From the NCBI GenBank assembly GCA_029876055.1, contig CM056876.1, positions 1,116,001 through 1,180,000 of the forward strand: a stretch of 64,000 nt of DNA. The letters are read 5' to 3'. This DNA comes from Madurella fahalii (lineage: Eukaryota > Ascomycota > Sordariomycetes > Sordariales). Position numbers and translations under genes: made by a program. Positions 32,555-43,094 of the stretch are shown piece by piece; the first letter of the stretch is position 1; the number at the start of each line of letters is the position of its first letter. Below the pieces are notes generated by a model. That model searched no databases. It saw only the letters and a list, made by a program, of their open reading frames with translations, and was not told the origin of the DNA.

Positions 32555-34560
32555 AATGCAATTAGCCCTTCAGGCAATACAAAAAGACCCGAAACTAAGA
32601 CCTAAGAGCTGCAGCTAAGATCTACTCTGTCGATTACTAAAAACTCAGTCGCCGTCGACGCAGCCAGCAATCCCGACGCGATATTTCCGCTAACTCGCGG
32701 AAATTGACTAGCCTAGAAGAATCTGTTATTATTCAGTATATTAATGACTTATATTCCAAAGGATTTCCTCCTCGCTTATCTGGTATGGAAGGTATGGCCA
32801 ACCGACTGCTTGCCGAATGCGACGCGAGACGTATCGGTATGCTCTAGGCGTATCGCTTCGTTAAACGGCAACCAGAGCTTACTATACATTTCAATCGGAG
32901 ATACGACTACCAGAGGGCCAAATACGAAGATCCGGATATCATTCGTAGCTGGTTCACGCTTATACAGAATACAGTCGCGAAGTACGGTATCTAAGAGGCG
33001 GATATCTATAACTTTGACGAGACTGGGTTTCTGATAGGCGTCATCTCGACTATAACGGTTATTACGAGCTCCGAACAACGTAGTAGGGCAAAATCGAAGC
33101 AGCCTGGTAATCGCGAATAGGCAATGTCGGATGCACAGCACCTCTGAACGTTCGGAGTTAAATTTAGGATGGAAAATTCAGGATCGAAAATTGAGTATGT
33201 CTTCTTTTCTTCCTTGTCTAACGGAGGTGAACTTCCTTCTTATTCCCAATTTCCTGGACCACGGAGACCCGGGTTGACGGGTCTCCGAGAGATCGGATCA
33301 CACTTATCTGAGTCGCACTAATCCGGATCACACTGATCCGGGTTCGTGTTTTGCAGATCCAGGATCCAGCTTCCTGACCCTTTTGACAGGCAACAGTGAT
33401 CTAGGGTATCAATGCAATTGGCTAGGCGATCCCGCCGTTTATCATTGTCAAAGGTAAATATCACCTATTATCCTGGTACGAAGATAGCCTATTACTAAAG
33501 GATTAAGTTATCGTTATCTCTGAAAACAGCTGGACTACTGACGAGAGAGGTCTAGAATCGGTTCAGCACTTTAACAAGTATATTAAAGCTCGAATAACTG
33601 GAATTTATCGCCTTCTTATCCTCAACGGCTATAATAGCTACTACTCGACTGACTTTAAGATATATTATAAGGAAAATAATATTATTACTCTCTATATACC
33701 TCCGTACTCCTCTTATATCCTCCAGCTACTCGATATCGGATATTTTAACCCGTTTGAAGCAGTATATAGTAAATAGATTAAGTAGATAATATAGGTGAGT
33801 ATAACTTATATTACTAAAAAGGACTTCTTCTCTATATTTTATATAGCCTTCTAAGTAGCGATAATATACGATAATATTCAAAGAGGTTTTCGAGGTACTA
33901 GACTTATTCCTTTTAATCCCGAGAAGGTAATCTCATAGCTTGACATCCGTCTTAATATACTAATACCCCCGAACTTGCAGCCCGGTACCGTCTATACCTA
34001 GGTTTCTAAGACACTATAATGTAAGCGAAGCCTCCTTGCAGTCCAATTTCATCAAGATTCGAATTACTCGGCATCAAAATAGCTCCCCAACCAAGATTTT
34101 AAAAGCGGTTAACACCCTTATAAAAGGGACGTCTAAGATAATATATAAGATAGCTTTAATGTAAGCAGAGATCCGGGACCTTCGGACAGCAAATGAGGCA
34201 CTAAGTAAGTACTGGAGGGTTAAAAATAATAGCTATAGGATAGAGGATCGCTTACTATATAGAATATACAGGATTTGCAAGGCCAGAGGGATATAGATAT
34301 ACAGATCAGGGAGGAAATGTAGGATAGGAGTAGTCGGAGGCCGAGGACTAAGATGTATATACGGCGTTGTAGCAACTATAATAAGCCCAGCTACAATTCG
34401 TATACCTATTAAGTAGTAGTAGAGACGTCTAAGGAAGACGATTCTAAGTAGTTTCAATTATTTTAAGTTGTTTTAGTAGAATCATCATAGTTTCTATTAC
34501 GTAGGTATGATTTTATAGAACTTTTGGTTATATAGCACTTTTGCTAATAATATACGTTAG
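32555..34560 (+). pseudogene. RIP-degraded pogo/Fot1 transposase, first copy
   Basis: Pieces of the same protein family as the better-preserved minus-strand copy at 36890-38563 can be read: an N-terminal QMQLALQAIQKD helix, NFDETGFLIGVI-like sequence near 33010-33045, LLILNGYNSYYS near 33620-33650, and TRLIPFNPEKVIS near 33898-33935. Numerous TAA and TAG codons interrupt it, and a solo LTR splits it at 33125-33388. Nearly all changes are C-to-T or G-to-A, the RIP pattern. It cannot encode a functional transposase. Confidence 0.75.
33125..33388 (+). repeat. solo LTR, family 1
   Basis: A 264-bp sequence from TGTCGGATGCACAGCACCTC to CCTGACCCTTTTGACA. It is flanked by a perfect 5-bp duplication, GGCAA, at 33120-33124 and 33389-33393. 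It contains a hairpin (CGGAGACCCG at 33262, complement at 33278) that may form part of a terminator. It interrupts the transposase reading frame, so it inserted after the outer element. The near-identical copy at 36431 has a different target duplication, so the two are not the ends of one element. Confidence 0.88.
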
Positions 34561-34780
34561 CTGGATGATCCTACAATTTATTATTATTAAAGGTAAATAA
34601 TATCTATTATTTTAATACAAAGATAGCCTATTACTAAAGGATTAGATTTTTACTACCTCTGAAAATAATTGGACTACTAATAAGAGAGGTTTAGGATAGA
34701 TTTAGTATTTTAATAAATATACTAAAGTTCGAATAACTAGAATTTATTATCTCCTTATCCTCAACGGCTATAATAGCTAC

Positions 34781-35038
34781 TATCGGAAACACGGCACCTC
34801 TGAATCTTGGGAAATGACAGTTTAGGATTTTATATGTATTGTCTTGATTATCTCCTTTTTTCTCCATCTGTGCTGGAGAACTTGCTCCTTTTATAGACGA
34901 GATACCCATATAGGATAACGTCTGTTCAGTGGCACAGTTAGCTGCCAGCCTGCTTTAGCTGACTAGAGTACATAGGTTTGACTCTTACACTAGATCCTGT
35001 GATCCTGATCCTTGGACTAGCACCTGATCCTTTTAACA
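34781..35038 (+). repeat. solo LTR, family 1 (RIP-altered ends)
   Basis: A 258-bp copy from TATCGGAAACACGGCACCTC to CCTGATCCTTTTAACA. It is flanked by a perfect GCTAC duplication at 34776-34780 and 35039-35043. Its ends differ from the standard TGTCGG and TTTTGACA by single G-to-A changes, so RIP continued after it inserted. It splits the DDE region of the second transposase copy. Confidence 0.88.
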
Positions 35039-35260
35039 GCTACTACTCAATTGACTTTAAGATATACTATAAGGAAAATAATATTACTACTCTCTATATA
35101 TCTCTATACTCTTCTTATATCCTCTAACTACTCAATATCGAATATTTTAGCCTATTTAAGATAGTATATAGTAAGTAGATCGAGTAGATAATATAAGTAT
35201 GTATAACCTATATTACTAAAAGGACTTCTTCTTTATATTTTAGATAATCTTCTAAATAGC

Positions 35261-35445
35261 TGTTATATAGTAGGAGCCTAGATGGGCTAGACGGCCAGGA
35301 TCCTATGGATAATGTGATCCCAGGATTCTGGAACCTTCCCTGGGTACTAGCCCATTCCTGTCATATATTACTAGGCTCCTACACCCTTTGACATAGAAGA
35401 GAGATAACAACGAACTTGATCTTATTTTGACTTTCTTACACAACA
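35261..35445 (+). repeat. solo LTR, family 2
   Basis: A 185-bp sequence from TGTTATATAGTAGGAGCC to CTTACACAACA. It is flanked by a perfect ATAGC duplication at 35256-35260 and 35446-35450. Comparison with the empty site in the first transposase copy (near 33855) confirms the boundaries. It is unrelated to family 1 and contains an internal inverted pair (TAGGAGCCTAG and CTAGGCTCCTA). Confidence 0.85.
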
Positions 35446-36153
35446 ATAGCAATAATATACAATAATATTTAAGGAGGTTTTCGAGGTACTAGACTTATTC
35501 CTTTTAATCCCAGGAGGGTGATCTTATAGCTTAACATCCGTCTTAATATATCAATATCTCCAAACTTGCAATTTGGTACATCTATATCTAGGTTTCTAAG
35601 ACATTAAATAATATAAGCGAAATCTCTTTATAGTTCAATCTCATCAAGACTCGAATTATCTGGTATTAAAATAGCTCCTTAACCGAGATTTTAAAAGCAG
35701 TTAACATCTTTATAAAAGGGACGTCCAAGATAATACATAAGGTAGTATTAATATAAGCGGAGATCTAGGACCTTTGGATAGTAATATAGTACTAAGTAAG
35801 TGTTGGAGAGCTAAAAAACAACGGGTATAAGATAGAGGATCGTTTACAATACAGGATATACAAGATTTGCAAGACTAGAGGGATATAGATATATAGAGGA
35901 CTGAGACTTGTGTACAGCGTTGTAGCAACTGCAGCAAACCTGGCTACAATTCGCATACCTGTCAGGTAGCCGTGGAGACATTGAAATGGTGCAGAAACAC
36001 ACATCTACACCCACATACCCACCAAAAACAAGGGGGAGGGCAAAGACGGCCAAATGCCTGACAGACAAGATAGACAAGACAGGCCAGGCGATACCACTAC
36101 AAGTCGGGTCCCTGCAGCCTAAACAAGGTCAAAACAACATGTGCAGATAGAGC

Positions 36154-36171
36154 TCCCTCTGATCAGAGGGA
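36154..36171. repeat. 18-bp perfect palindrome, copy 1
   Basis: TCCCTCTGATCAGAGGGA, identical to the sequence at 36349-36366, 195 bp away, within the 420-bp insert. Confidence 0.8.
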
Positions 36172-36348
36172 GATCGCTTTGCACGTAAGGAGAGCTCCGT
36201 CAATTGAGCTTGCAACAAATGTGAAGAAAAGTACTGAATTGATTGTCCTGTCTAAGGAGCAATGGCCAGGACGGCCCTACTTATGGTGCGAAAGAAAAAT
36301 GGGCCCACGGCAAGTTCCAGCCCCCGGGGTACCATCCTAGCAACTGTG

Positions 36349-36366
36349 TCCCTCTGATCAGAGGGA
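36349..36366. repeat. 18-bp perfect palindrome, copy 2
   Basis: Second identical copy of the palindrome at 36154-36171. Possible roles are subterminal transposase-binding sites or hairpin formation; neither is shown. Confidence 0.8.
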
Positions 36367-36430
36367 CCCTGCCCTCTGGGGACTGTTTTCCCCAACTCAA
36401 CATCTGAAGAAAACGATTCTGAGTAGTTTC

Positions 36431-36692
36431 TGTCGGATGCACAGCACCTCTGAACGTTCGGAGTTCAATTTAGGATCGAAATTCAGATGTAAAATTGAGG
36501 ATGTCTTGTTTTCTTCTTTGTCTAACGGAGGTGAACTTCCTTCTTATTCCCAACTTCCTGGACCACGGAGACCCGGGTTGACGGGTCTCCGAGAGATCGG
36601 ATCACACTTATCCGAGTCACACTAATCCGGATCACACTGATCCGGGTTCGTGTTTTGCAGATCCAGGATCCAGCTTCCTGACCCTTTTGACA
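36431..36692 (+). repeat. solo LTR, family 1
   Basis: A 262-bp copy from TGTCGGATGCACAGCACC to ACCCTTTTGACA, closely similar to 33125-33388. It is flanked by a perfect GTTTC duplication at 36426-36430 and 36693-36697. The empty site is visible in the first transposase copy near 34450. It carries the same internal hairpin (CGGAGACCCG and its complement). Confidence 0.88.
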
Positions 36693-36802
36693 GTTTCAAT
36701 TGTTTTAAGCTGTTTTGGTAGAATCATTGGATAGTTTTGTTACAAAGGTACGGTTTATTGGCACATTCGTCCGTGTAGCACATTCGTATATAGAATACGT
36801 TA

Positions 36803-38662
36803 ACGTGCATGATAAGAGCGAGCGATCCAGACAAGCGAGCGATCCATTTTCCACCACCCCACCACATCTTCAATTACACAACCACAACACTAGGAAATAA
36901 AAATAACTGAATCAGAAACAGATGAATCAGATGATTCTGCAGCCTCTTTGCATGTGCGTGCATTATGCCCAGGCTTTCCGTACACGCCACAGCACCGAAT
37001 CTTCGTACGAGACCCCCCTGCACTACCACCATTTTGTCGCGTTTCCTGGACCAACTGCTCACCTACAGCCTTCTGATCTAGTAGATCCTGTACCTCCTGT
37101 ACAGTAAGTGACCCTCCAAGCCGTATACGTGTTTTTTTAGCTCTCTGTCGCTTACTAAGCCCCTTATTGGCCTTTCGAAGTGCTAAGACCTCCGTATGCA
37201 GAAGAGCAACCTCATGCATTACAGCTATTGTACTTTTAGCTAATCGGTCTACAGCAGCTAGCATAAGGGTTGGGGAGCTACTATAATAGTTGGATATTCG
37301 ATTTTTGATAAGCTCTGACTGTGAAGTGGCTTCTCGAGGGTTGTGTGGTGTTTGAGAGAGCTAAGGTAGTGCCGTGCCTGGGCTTGAGGCCGAGGGTATT
37401 GGAGTCCGAATACGTATATCCAGCTTAGATATCACCCTTTCTGGATCGTACGGTACAAGCCCGGCTCCGGCAAATCCCCTTTGGATATTACTTTCTGTAA
37501 TTGAAGTAAAAAACGCCTCTTTGAACGTATAAAGAAACTCCAACTTGCTGATGTATGTAATATTCATCCGTATCAACTGCTCAATTTGGCAGCTGTATGC
37601 CTTCTTCAATGGCCTAAAACAGCTAATATCTAATAGCTGGAGTATATATAAAGAGTGTGGAGGCATATAAAGTGTAATAATGTTATGCTCCTGGCAGTAG
37701 GTCTCGAATTCTTCGGAGTAGTAGCTATTATAGCCGTTAAGAATTAGTAGCCGATATTTGCCCTTTATACGAGATACTATATACAAATTAAAGTACTGAA
37801 TCCAATCTATACCTTTTTTATTAGTAGTCCAACTATTGTCAGTTGTTATAATATGCCAGGTAGCCGGAAGGTTATACTCTTGATACCAATTGGCAAGGTG
37901 ATATTATCTAGCCAAGATAATAAATAGTGGGATAGCCCAGTCTAAGGCATTTGCTCCTTAGATAACTGTAGCCCACTCTCGATTACCAGGCTGGGCTTGT
38001 TTAACCCTACTGCGGCTATCTAAGGTAGTAACTATTATAGAGGCGATGATAATACCTATTATAAACCCAGTCTCATCGAAATTATACGAATCGTCGTCGA
38101 GAATACCGTATTTGACCTTAATATTATATATAAGTGCAAACCACTTGCAAATAACTTTTAGATCTTTGCATTTAGCCCTCTGGTAGTCGTATTTATATAT
38201 AAAACGCGTTCGAAGTTCTGGTTGGCACTTAACGAAGTTATAAGCCCATCGTACGCCAATAGACGGCACGTCGCATTCGCGTAGCAATCGGTTGGCCATA
38301 TCTTCCACGTATGCGAGCCGAGGATGAAATGCGCGTGTACATAGCTCAATTATGTATTGAACAATCGTTTTCTCCTCTAAATCCGTAAGCTTGCGTGAAT
38401 TAGCTGGTATATCGCATCTTGCAGGCCGACCGGCGCGTCGGTGACGGAGGGTATCCTTATTGACGGTATAGATTTTTGCTATAGCTCGGCCGCTGAGATT
38501 TTGGTCTCGTTGACTAGCGTTGAGCGCTAGTTGCATTTTGGCTTCGTACGAAAGATTTTCCATTATTAGTCGTAGAGCAATGTGATGTTTTGTGTGGAAG
38601 AGGTGTGTTGCGTTGGAAAGTGGATCGCTCGCTTGTCTGGATCGCTCGCTTATCATGCACGT
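36803..38662 (-). mobile_element. Fot1/pogo-like DNA transposon, 1,860 bp
   Basis: The ends are inverted repeats: ACGTGCATGATAAGAGCGAG at 36803 and the complement of ACGTGCATGATAAGCGAGCG ending at 38662. Similarity continues through the GCGAGCGATCCAGACAAGCG stretch (at least 45 bp). A TA dinucleotide flanks each side (36801-36802 and 38663-38664). Its size and TA target fit the Fot1/pogo group. It is inserted in the outer element and is clearly younger than it, being much less RIP-altered. Confidence 0.88.
36890..38563 (-). pseudogene. pogo/Fot1-type DDE transposase with three in-frame stops
   Basis: From ATG at 38563 a single frame of 558 codons runs to 36890, broken only by three stops (near 37955, 37900 and 37358), each TAA or TAG where CAA or CAG would fit: the RIP signature. 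Domains in order: an N-terminal helix-turn-helix of the CENP-B/psq type (NLSGRAIAKIYTVNKDTLRHR), a second helix-turn-helix with SIGVRWAYNFVKCQPEL, the DDE domain with NFDETGF for the first Asp, LLILNGYNSYYS where the second Asp is expected but Asn is present, and LLDISCFRPLKKAY for the third. The C-terminus has a zinc knuckle (CCGVYGKPGHNARTC). It would cut and paste DNA at TA sites, but this copy should be inactive. Confidence 0.88.
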
Positions 38663-38795
38663 TATATATCGTCTTATATTTTTAATTTATTTTTATCTGC
38701 TTAGGGTTGTGGTTTTATTAAGCGTTAGTTTTCAGGGTTATGTATGGGAATAGGTGTCCGAGAAGTGGGGTGTCCGATAAGTAGGTACGTTAACT
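38663..38795 (-). repeat. right terminal inverted repeat of outer element
   Basis: Reverse complement of 32298-32431 with few differences. Its inner edge is the insertion site of the 1,860-bp element; its outer edge meets a TA dinucleotide at 38796-38797. Confidence 0.75.
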
Positions 38796-38820
38796 TAACA
38801 CCCTAAAACGCAGCCTCTCA

Positions 38821-39084
38821 TGTCGGAAAGCACGGCACCTCTGAATCGTAGAGAAATGACAGTTGAGGATCTTGGTGTGTCTTGTCTTGATTGTCCGCCT
38901 TGTCCTTCTCGTCTCCCTTAGAGAGCTTACTCCTTTATAGACGAGATACACCTATAGGATGACGTCTGTACAGTGGCGCAGTTAGCTGCCAGCCTGCCTT
39001 AGCTGACTAGAGTACATGGGTTTTGGCTCCTGCACTAGAACCTGTGATTCTGATCCTTTGGACTAGCACCTGACCCTTTTGACA
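38821..39084 (+). repeat. solo LTR, family 1, outside the nest
   Basis: A 264-bp copy from TGTCGGAAAGCACGGCACC to CCTGACCCTTTTGACA. It is flanked by a perfect TCTCA duplication at 38816-38820 and 39085-39089. It lies only 23 bp beyond the right target duplication of the outer transposon and has intact terminal bases. Confidence 0.88.
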
Positions 39085-40869
39085 TCTCATCCTTTCCTCA
39101 ACTTCCAGGGTTCCTCGCCCAACTCAGACTTCTCCCAGTTCTCGACTTAACAACGATCTTCCGCGCCTTCCGCGAAGTCATCCTTCAAGTGCGACTCTCT
39201 CTCGCCGAAAGCGTTCAGAAGTGCCACCACCAACAACAGCAGCATCAACAGTAACAGTTCCACCAGCAATGGTAGTGATCTGCGCACAACCCAGTTCCGC
39301 CCTCTCCTCGCAGAGCTAGCCATTCATCATTCTCCCCGGCAAAAACCGCCCCCCCGCTCTTCACCAGCCTCCGCGACACAATTTCCACCCTCGCCCTCCC
39401 GGCCGACACCCATGCAGCCGCAACCATCAACGAGTTCGCCATCGCAGTGGGCAAGTTGAGGCCGGGCGACCCGATCCTCCAAGATAAGCTGCACCCCTCC
39501 TAGTTCGTCTCCGGTGTCAACCCGGCTCGGCCCTGCCGCGGATCCCAGATTCGCCGGCAAAACTCCCACCAGGTCATCGAGATGATTAGTAGGGGCGAAC
39601 TCGACGGCGAATGTTCGCCCCCGCGTCCGGGAAGGAACTGGAAATCACCATCCAGACGGCCATTACACTCCTAGGCGTGCGCGACCCGAACGGTCAAGTC
39701 AGGCCCCGCGGCCTCTTGCGCCCCGGTGTGGTCCAGATCAAACAAGAGGAGCGACAAGAGCTGGCCTAGTGCGCAGCAACAGCGTTCGACTGCCGGTCCC
39801 TGCTCCGATGGTAGGAGCTCTCAGTGGCATGCTGCGGTCGGCTTGGCTCGCTATGTAGGTCGAGAAGAGGACAACTCATCCTCGCGAGCCGTAGTCTGCA
39901 GACCGCAGAGGACGGATGCTATGGCGTCTTCAGGATAAGCTCACGAGCTAACTGGAACTGGCTGCTCCACAACATGTTCACAGAGGTATCGATGTCTAAT
40001 CGAGTTGCTCCAGCATTGCTACCTACCATGTTTGTGATATGCATCTGCGCCTTTGCCAACTTACCGCTGGAGCATCACAACTGCTGTTGCTCTCTGTGTG
40101 CTTAAGTTGAAGCGTTTTCAATGTGGCCAACGGTGTCTGCAGATATGTGAGGGCGGCCGAACCAGGTCCGCTTCAGAACCTCGGCCCTGCAGTAGATAAG
40201 TTTTACACTCCTGACGGCAGATCCGAGCTGTACCTTGTCTCAGTATGGAAAATCTTGCGATACTTCTGTATTAGGAGTTTATGATATGCTTAACAAACGG
40301 TGTGGTAAGCGGGGCGGAGATTCGCATTAACAGGATGGGGAAGATTCGGACCACTCGGCTTAGTGCCTACGATGACCTACGGTCAACCGTGCCGCTAAGC
40401 TGCACTGATGCCAGTGGCCCACATACGTAAGGTACTGTACCTTGGCACTCCACTCCAGGTCACCCATCGCGAGCCCCCGGTTGAAGATTCAGAAATACAC
40501 CAAAGCAGCGAAAGAATATGCCTCAATGCGCGTAGGCACCAAGCAGATACGCTAGAGGCAAGTACATACTAATCAACTGGCTTCCTATCAACATCGGAGG
40601 TTCTGTGGTCGGGATTAGGATTTGTGCAGCTTCCCTGGCCCTCTAGTCGGGCGCTAACGGACCCACCGGTAGGGCCTGCCAACGAACCCTAGCCAACTGG
40701 CTAGTGCTGACGGTTGAATTGGGGGATATAAAGGCTTCCAGTCCCTGACGCAGCAAACGCTCTTCTTTTTCTATCTAATTTACTAACACAACCGAGGCGC
40801 TAGGATTTGTACGAACGTGCGAAAGCATTGCCAGTCGCATCCACTGCTTCGCAAAGTAGCATTCTGATC
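39085..40869. other. no intact gene; possible gene fragment at left
   Basis: On the plus strand, 39100-39800 reads as amphipathic protein-like pieces (for example LRLLPVLDLTTIFRAFREVI and INEFAIAVGKLRPGDPILQDK) broken by stops, so it may be a gene fragment cut by the LTR; I cannot name the family. The remainder holds no recognised gene. The last part is the promoter of the ERG28-like gene. Confidence 0.3.
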
Positions 40870-41332
40870 ATGTTGCCTCCGTCAACGCGAGATGGGTATC
40901 TCCCGTACTTCATCATCTACGTGCGTGCCTCCTTGATCGTCGTGTTTTCCCAATGGCCCCCTACTTATATCTCTGCAGACCTGTGTTACCGGCATCGCTC
41001 ACTCGGCATGGTGCTACTTTTCTGACCCCCAGACATCCCTCGTCATCTTCCAGGGCCCGCGCAGCCCGCCGCCGAATGCCCTCTTGGCCCATGTGTACGG
41101 CGTTAAGAACTTCTACACCTGCCTGATTCGAGCGTATGCCCTCTACAATATCAGCAGCCAGCCACTGTACGACTTGGCAATGTCGACGTATGCGGGAGTG
41201 CTCTGGCTGTACATCACGGAGCTCGTGGTCTGGAAGACCGTACGGCCGCGGGAGGCCTACATCGCCCTGGCGACGGCCGGCCTTGGATTTTCTTGGATGT
41301 TTATGCAAAGAGACTGGTATCTGAGCCGTTGA
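40870..41332 (+). CDS. ERG28-like membrane protein
   Basis: Two exons, 40870-40920 and 40979-41332, joined by a 58-bp GT...CAG intron with matching phases; 134 residues. The N-terminus MLPPSTRDGYLPYFIIY matches the start of fungal Erg28 proteins (short leader then GYLPYF). The later NFYTCLIRAYALYNISSQPLYDLAMSTY and YITELVVWKT, ending GFSWMFMQRDWYL, follow the family pattern of four membrane helices. Erg28 is an endoplasmic reticulum scaffold that holds the sterol C4-demethylation enzymes together. The usual RTFGTWT segment is replaced by YGVKNFYT, so this is a divergent copy, perhaps a second paralogue. It lies alone between relic regions. Confidence 0.78.
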
Positions 41333-43094
41333 GCACATGGATCCTCTCTACAATAAAGCCATCTTGGCCTAGAGCATTTCTCCAGGAGACGGAAACGGTT
41401 CGATGCAATGTTAGGAAGACTGCTCGGATGATTTCCGTGAAGTAGGATGGAAAACCGTTATGGTGGAGGGTTGTATGTAGCGACAACTTTAGCAAAAGCC
41501 GGTCCCAATCATTGCGGAATCCAGGACGCCTTGCCACAGGCTCCAGCCTTCTACTCTGTCCTCAGCCCTCAGTACTATCTTCAGCGTCGTCTTCCTCGGC
41601 TTCTAGCCCCAGCAGTCGAGTCAAGCCGTTTCCAGGGGTTCGCTCGAGTCCATCAGCCGGCCCATAACCTGGGAAAAGCGTTGCAAATCTTATATTGAGG
41701 ATCTAAAACGAATGAAAGTCATTATATTTCTAACACCGCATAGCAGGATTCTCAGACAGTCTAAGCTACATAGTTACTCTAAAACCAAAGCTAAGGGTAT
41801 CTCAGAAAGAGCACGACCTAATAGAATCGCCCTCACCTCCTTAATACAGCTTACAGGCGCCGCCTACACTGCCCTTACCGGTCTCCATGTCGGTCTCTTT
41901 GCCCTTGCCAGTTTGAGTTATAGTATAAATCAGTGCTAATTGCTTCGGCCTGCTGGGCGTGCTCGTAATCAAAGCCGCCGACGAATGGCGGACCGTGCCG
42001 TATCGCCTGGAGAGATTCTGGGAGAAAAACGAGATCATGTTATCGCCCGGCAGCGACTTGTGAAGCTACCGTGCAAGTGAATCAGGAGCACCGCCCGACA
42101 CCAGGCTCTGCCAGCGCGAACCGGTCTCCCAACAGTGCGACATGCGCAGGGTCTACGAGGGTTTGACTCCGCGTCAGTGGCAGCCTAATGTGTCCTGCGT
42201 GGGAAAGACGAAGAGATGCCGAGTCTCTCGGCGTGGCTGTTGTCGGAAACCAGCATGTCTAGTCATCGACGAGGCCGATGCATGGGAGGAAGCTGAACTG
42301 GGCGGGCTTCTGGCCGCTGAGAAGCCCGCAAAGTTTCTTCACCCGGGCGCCTTGTCCGCTCGCTAGTCGGGAGTCGGCCTCTGCCTGAAATGTCCTTCCA
42401 CTCGACGAGGACCTTCACTCTCCGTTTTGACAGTCTCGAGTTGGCTTCTTTTTTGGTCCTCAACCGGTCGCAGCGTTAAAACCGTGGGAGATCGCCCCGT
42501 GCTCACAACCTGTCCCGAACAATTCGCAGATTCGGGGAGTGAAAGGATAATTAAGTCGCTGAAGCCGTCCCCGAGCCAGGATCAAGAACAAGTAACCGTT
42601 AATAGTCCTCCTGAAGTTAGCGAGCAGAGAAGCGATACTCATAGCCAGTCCTGCGTACTGCAAGACTGCGTGGTTTGTGTAGTAAGGTAACGTAGACGGG
42701 AGTTCGCAGCCAGGCGCCTTGCTTCTTTCCCATGGCACGGACAAATTTGCGGCTGCATTTCGGGACCGAAGTTGACTACTGCCAGTGAGTTAGATGAGAC
42801 GAGTCTGGGCACTGCCTATTGCCGTTGTGGTTCGTAGTCCTGAGCCGCGGTGAGGAATAATGACGGAGCAAAGTTCCCACCCATTCTGCTCCTTGACGTG
42901 ATCAGACACTCGAAGCTCTCTCAGCTCCAACACTTTAATATATTTCAATATAACTCAACAGACGTCTTGCCTTATGGTTTTCAAAATTTGTCGTTCTCCA
43001 TTTCTCACCCTCTCCATGGCATGAATATTCTGCCCGGTTCCCATCGCAGGTCATACCTCCAAGCGCCTCCTCCCTAAAGGTCACATCGGCTTGC
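41333..43094. other. no intact gene; short coding-like fragments
   Basis: Near 41941-42060 the plus strand reads CFGLLGVLVIKAADEWRTVP then RLERFWEKNEIML and a stop, and near 42262-42366 DEADAWEEAELGGLLAAEKP. They look like gene ends, but no family was recognised and no start or splice structure could be built. The rest is featureless. Confidence 0.3.

Larger units (their letters stand above)
35981..36400. mobile_element. 420-bp insert with two identical palindromes
   Basis: Compared with the first transposase copy, about 420 bp is inserted here between GAGACA and CATCTGAAG. Its ends are TTGAAATGG and CCCAACTCAA, a short imperfect inverted repeat, with CA (or ACA) on both sides as a possible target duplication. 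Unlike the surrounding sequence it is GC-balanced and not RIP-altered. It contains TCCCTCTGATCAGAGGGA twice (36154-36171 and 36349-36366). It has no coding capacity, so it is probably a small non-autonomous element. Confidence 0.55.
34561..36430 (+). pseudogene. direct repeat of transposase 3' half, second copy
   Basis: From about 34561 the sequence repeats 33424 onward (the stretch with AAAGGTAAATA, GATAGCCTATTACTAAAGGATTA and the CTCAACGGCTATAATAGCTAC block) and continues to the region like 34440-34460. It is more heavily RIP-altered than the first copy. It is broken by two solo LTRs (34781-35038 and 35261-35445) and by the 420-bp insert at 35981-36400. The duplication means the outer element was rearranged, or two copies recombined, before the LTRs inserted. 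Confidence 0.7.
32298..38795 (+). mobile_element. outer Fot1/pogo-like DNA transposon, RIP-degraded, with nested insertions
   Basis: Both ends carry the same inverted sequence: AGTTAACGTATCTACTTATC at 32298 and its complement ending at 38795. The match continues inward for about 134 bp with mostly C/T-type differences. A TA dinucleotide flanks each end (32296-32297 and 38796-38797), the target preference of Tc1/mariner/pogo elements. Inside lie a plus-strand transposase in ruins (from about 32555), a direct repeat of its second half, four solo LTRs of two families, a 420-bp insert and a complete Fot1-like element in minus orientation. The sequence between the younger insertions is TA-rich with many TAA/TAG stops, as RIP would produce. 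The outer boundaries could also be the left ends of two opposed copies. Confidence 0.75.

Noticed and set aside
33125..36692. The two near-identical LTRs at 33125 and 36431 as the ends of one full-length retrotransposon
   Set aside because: Each copy has its own perfect target duplication (GGCAA and GTTTC), and the sequence between them is transposase remnant, not gag-pol. They are separate solo LTRs.
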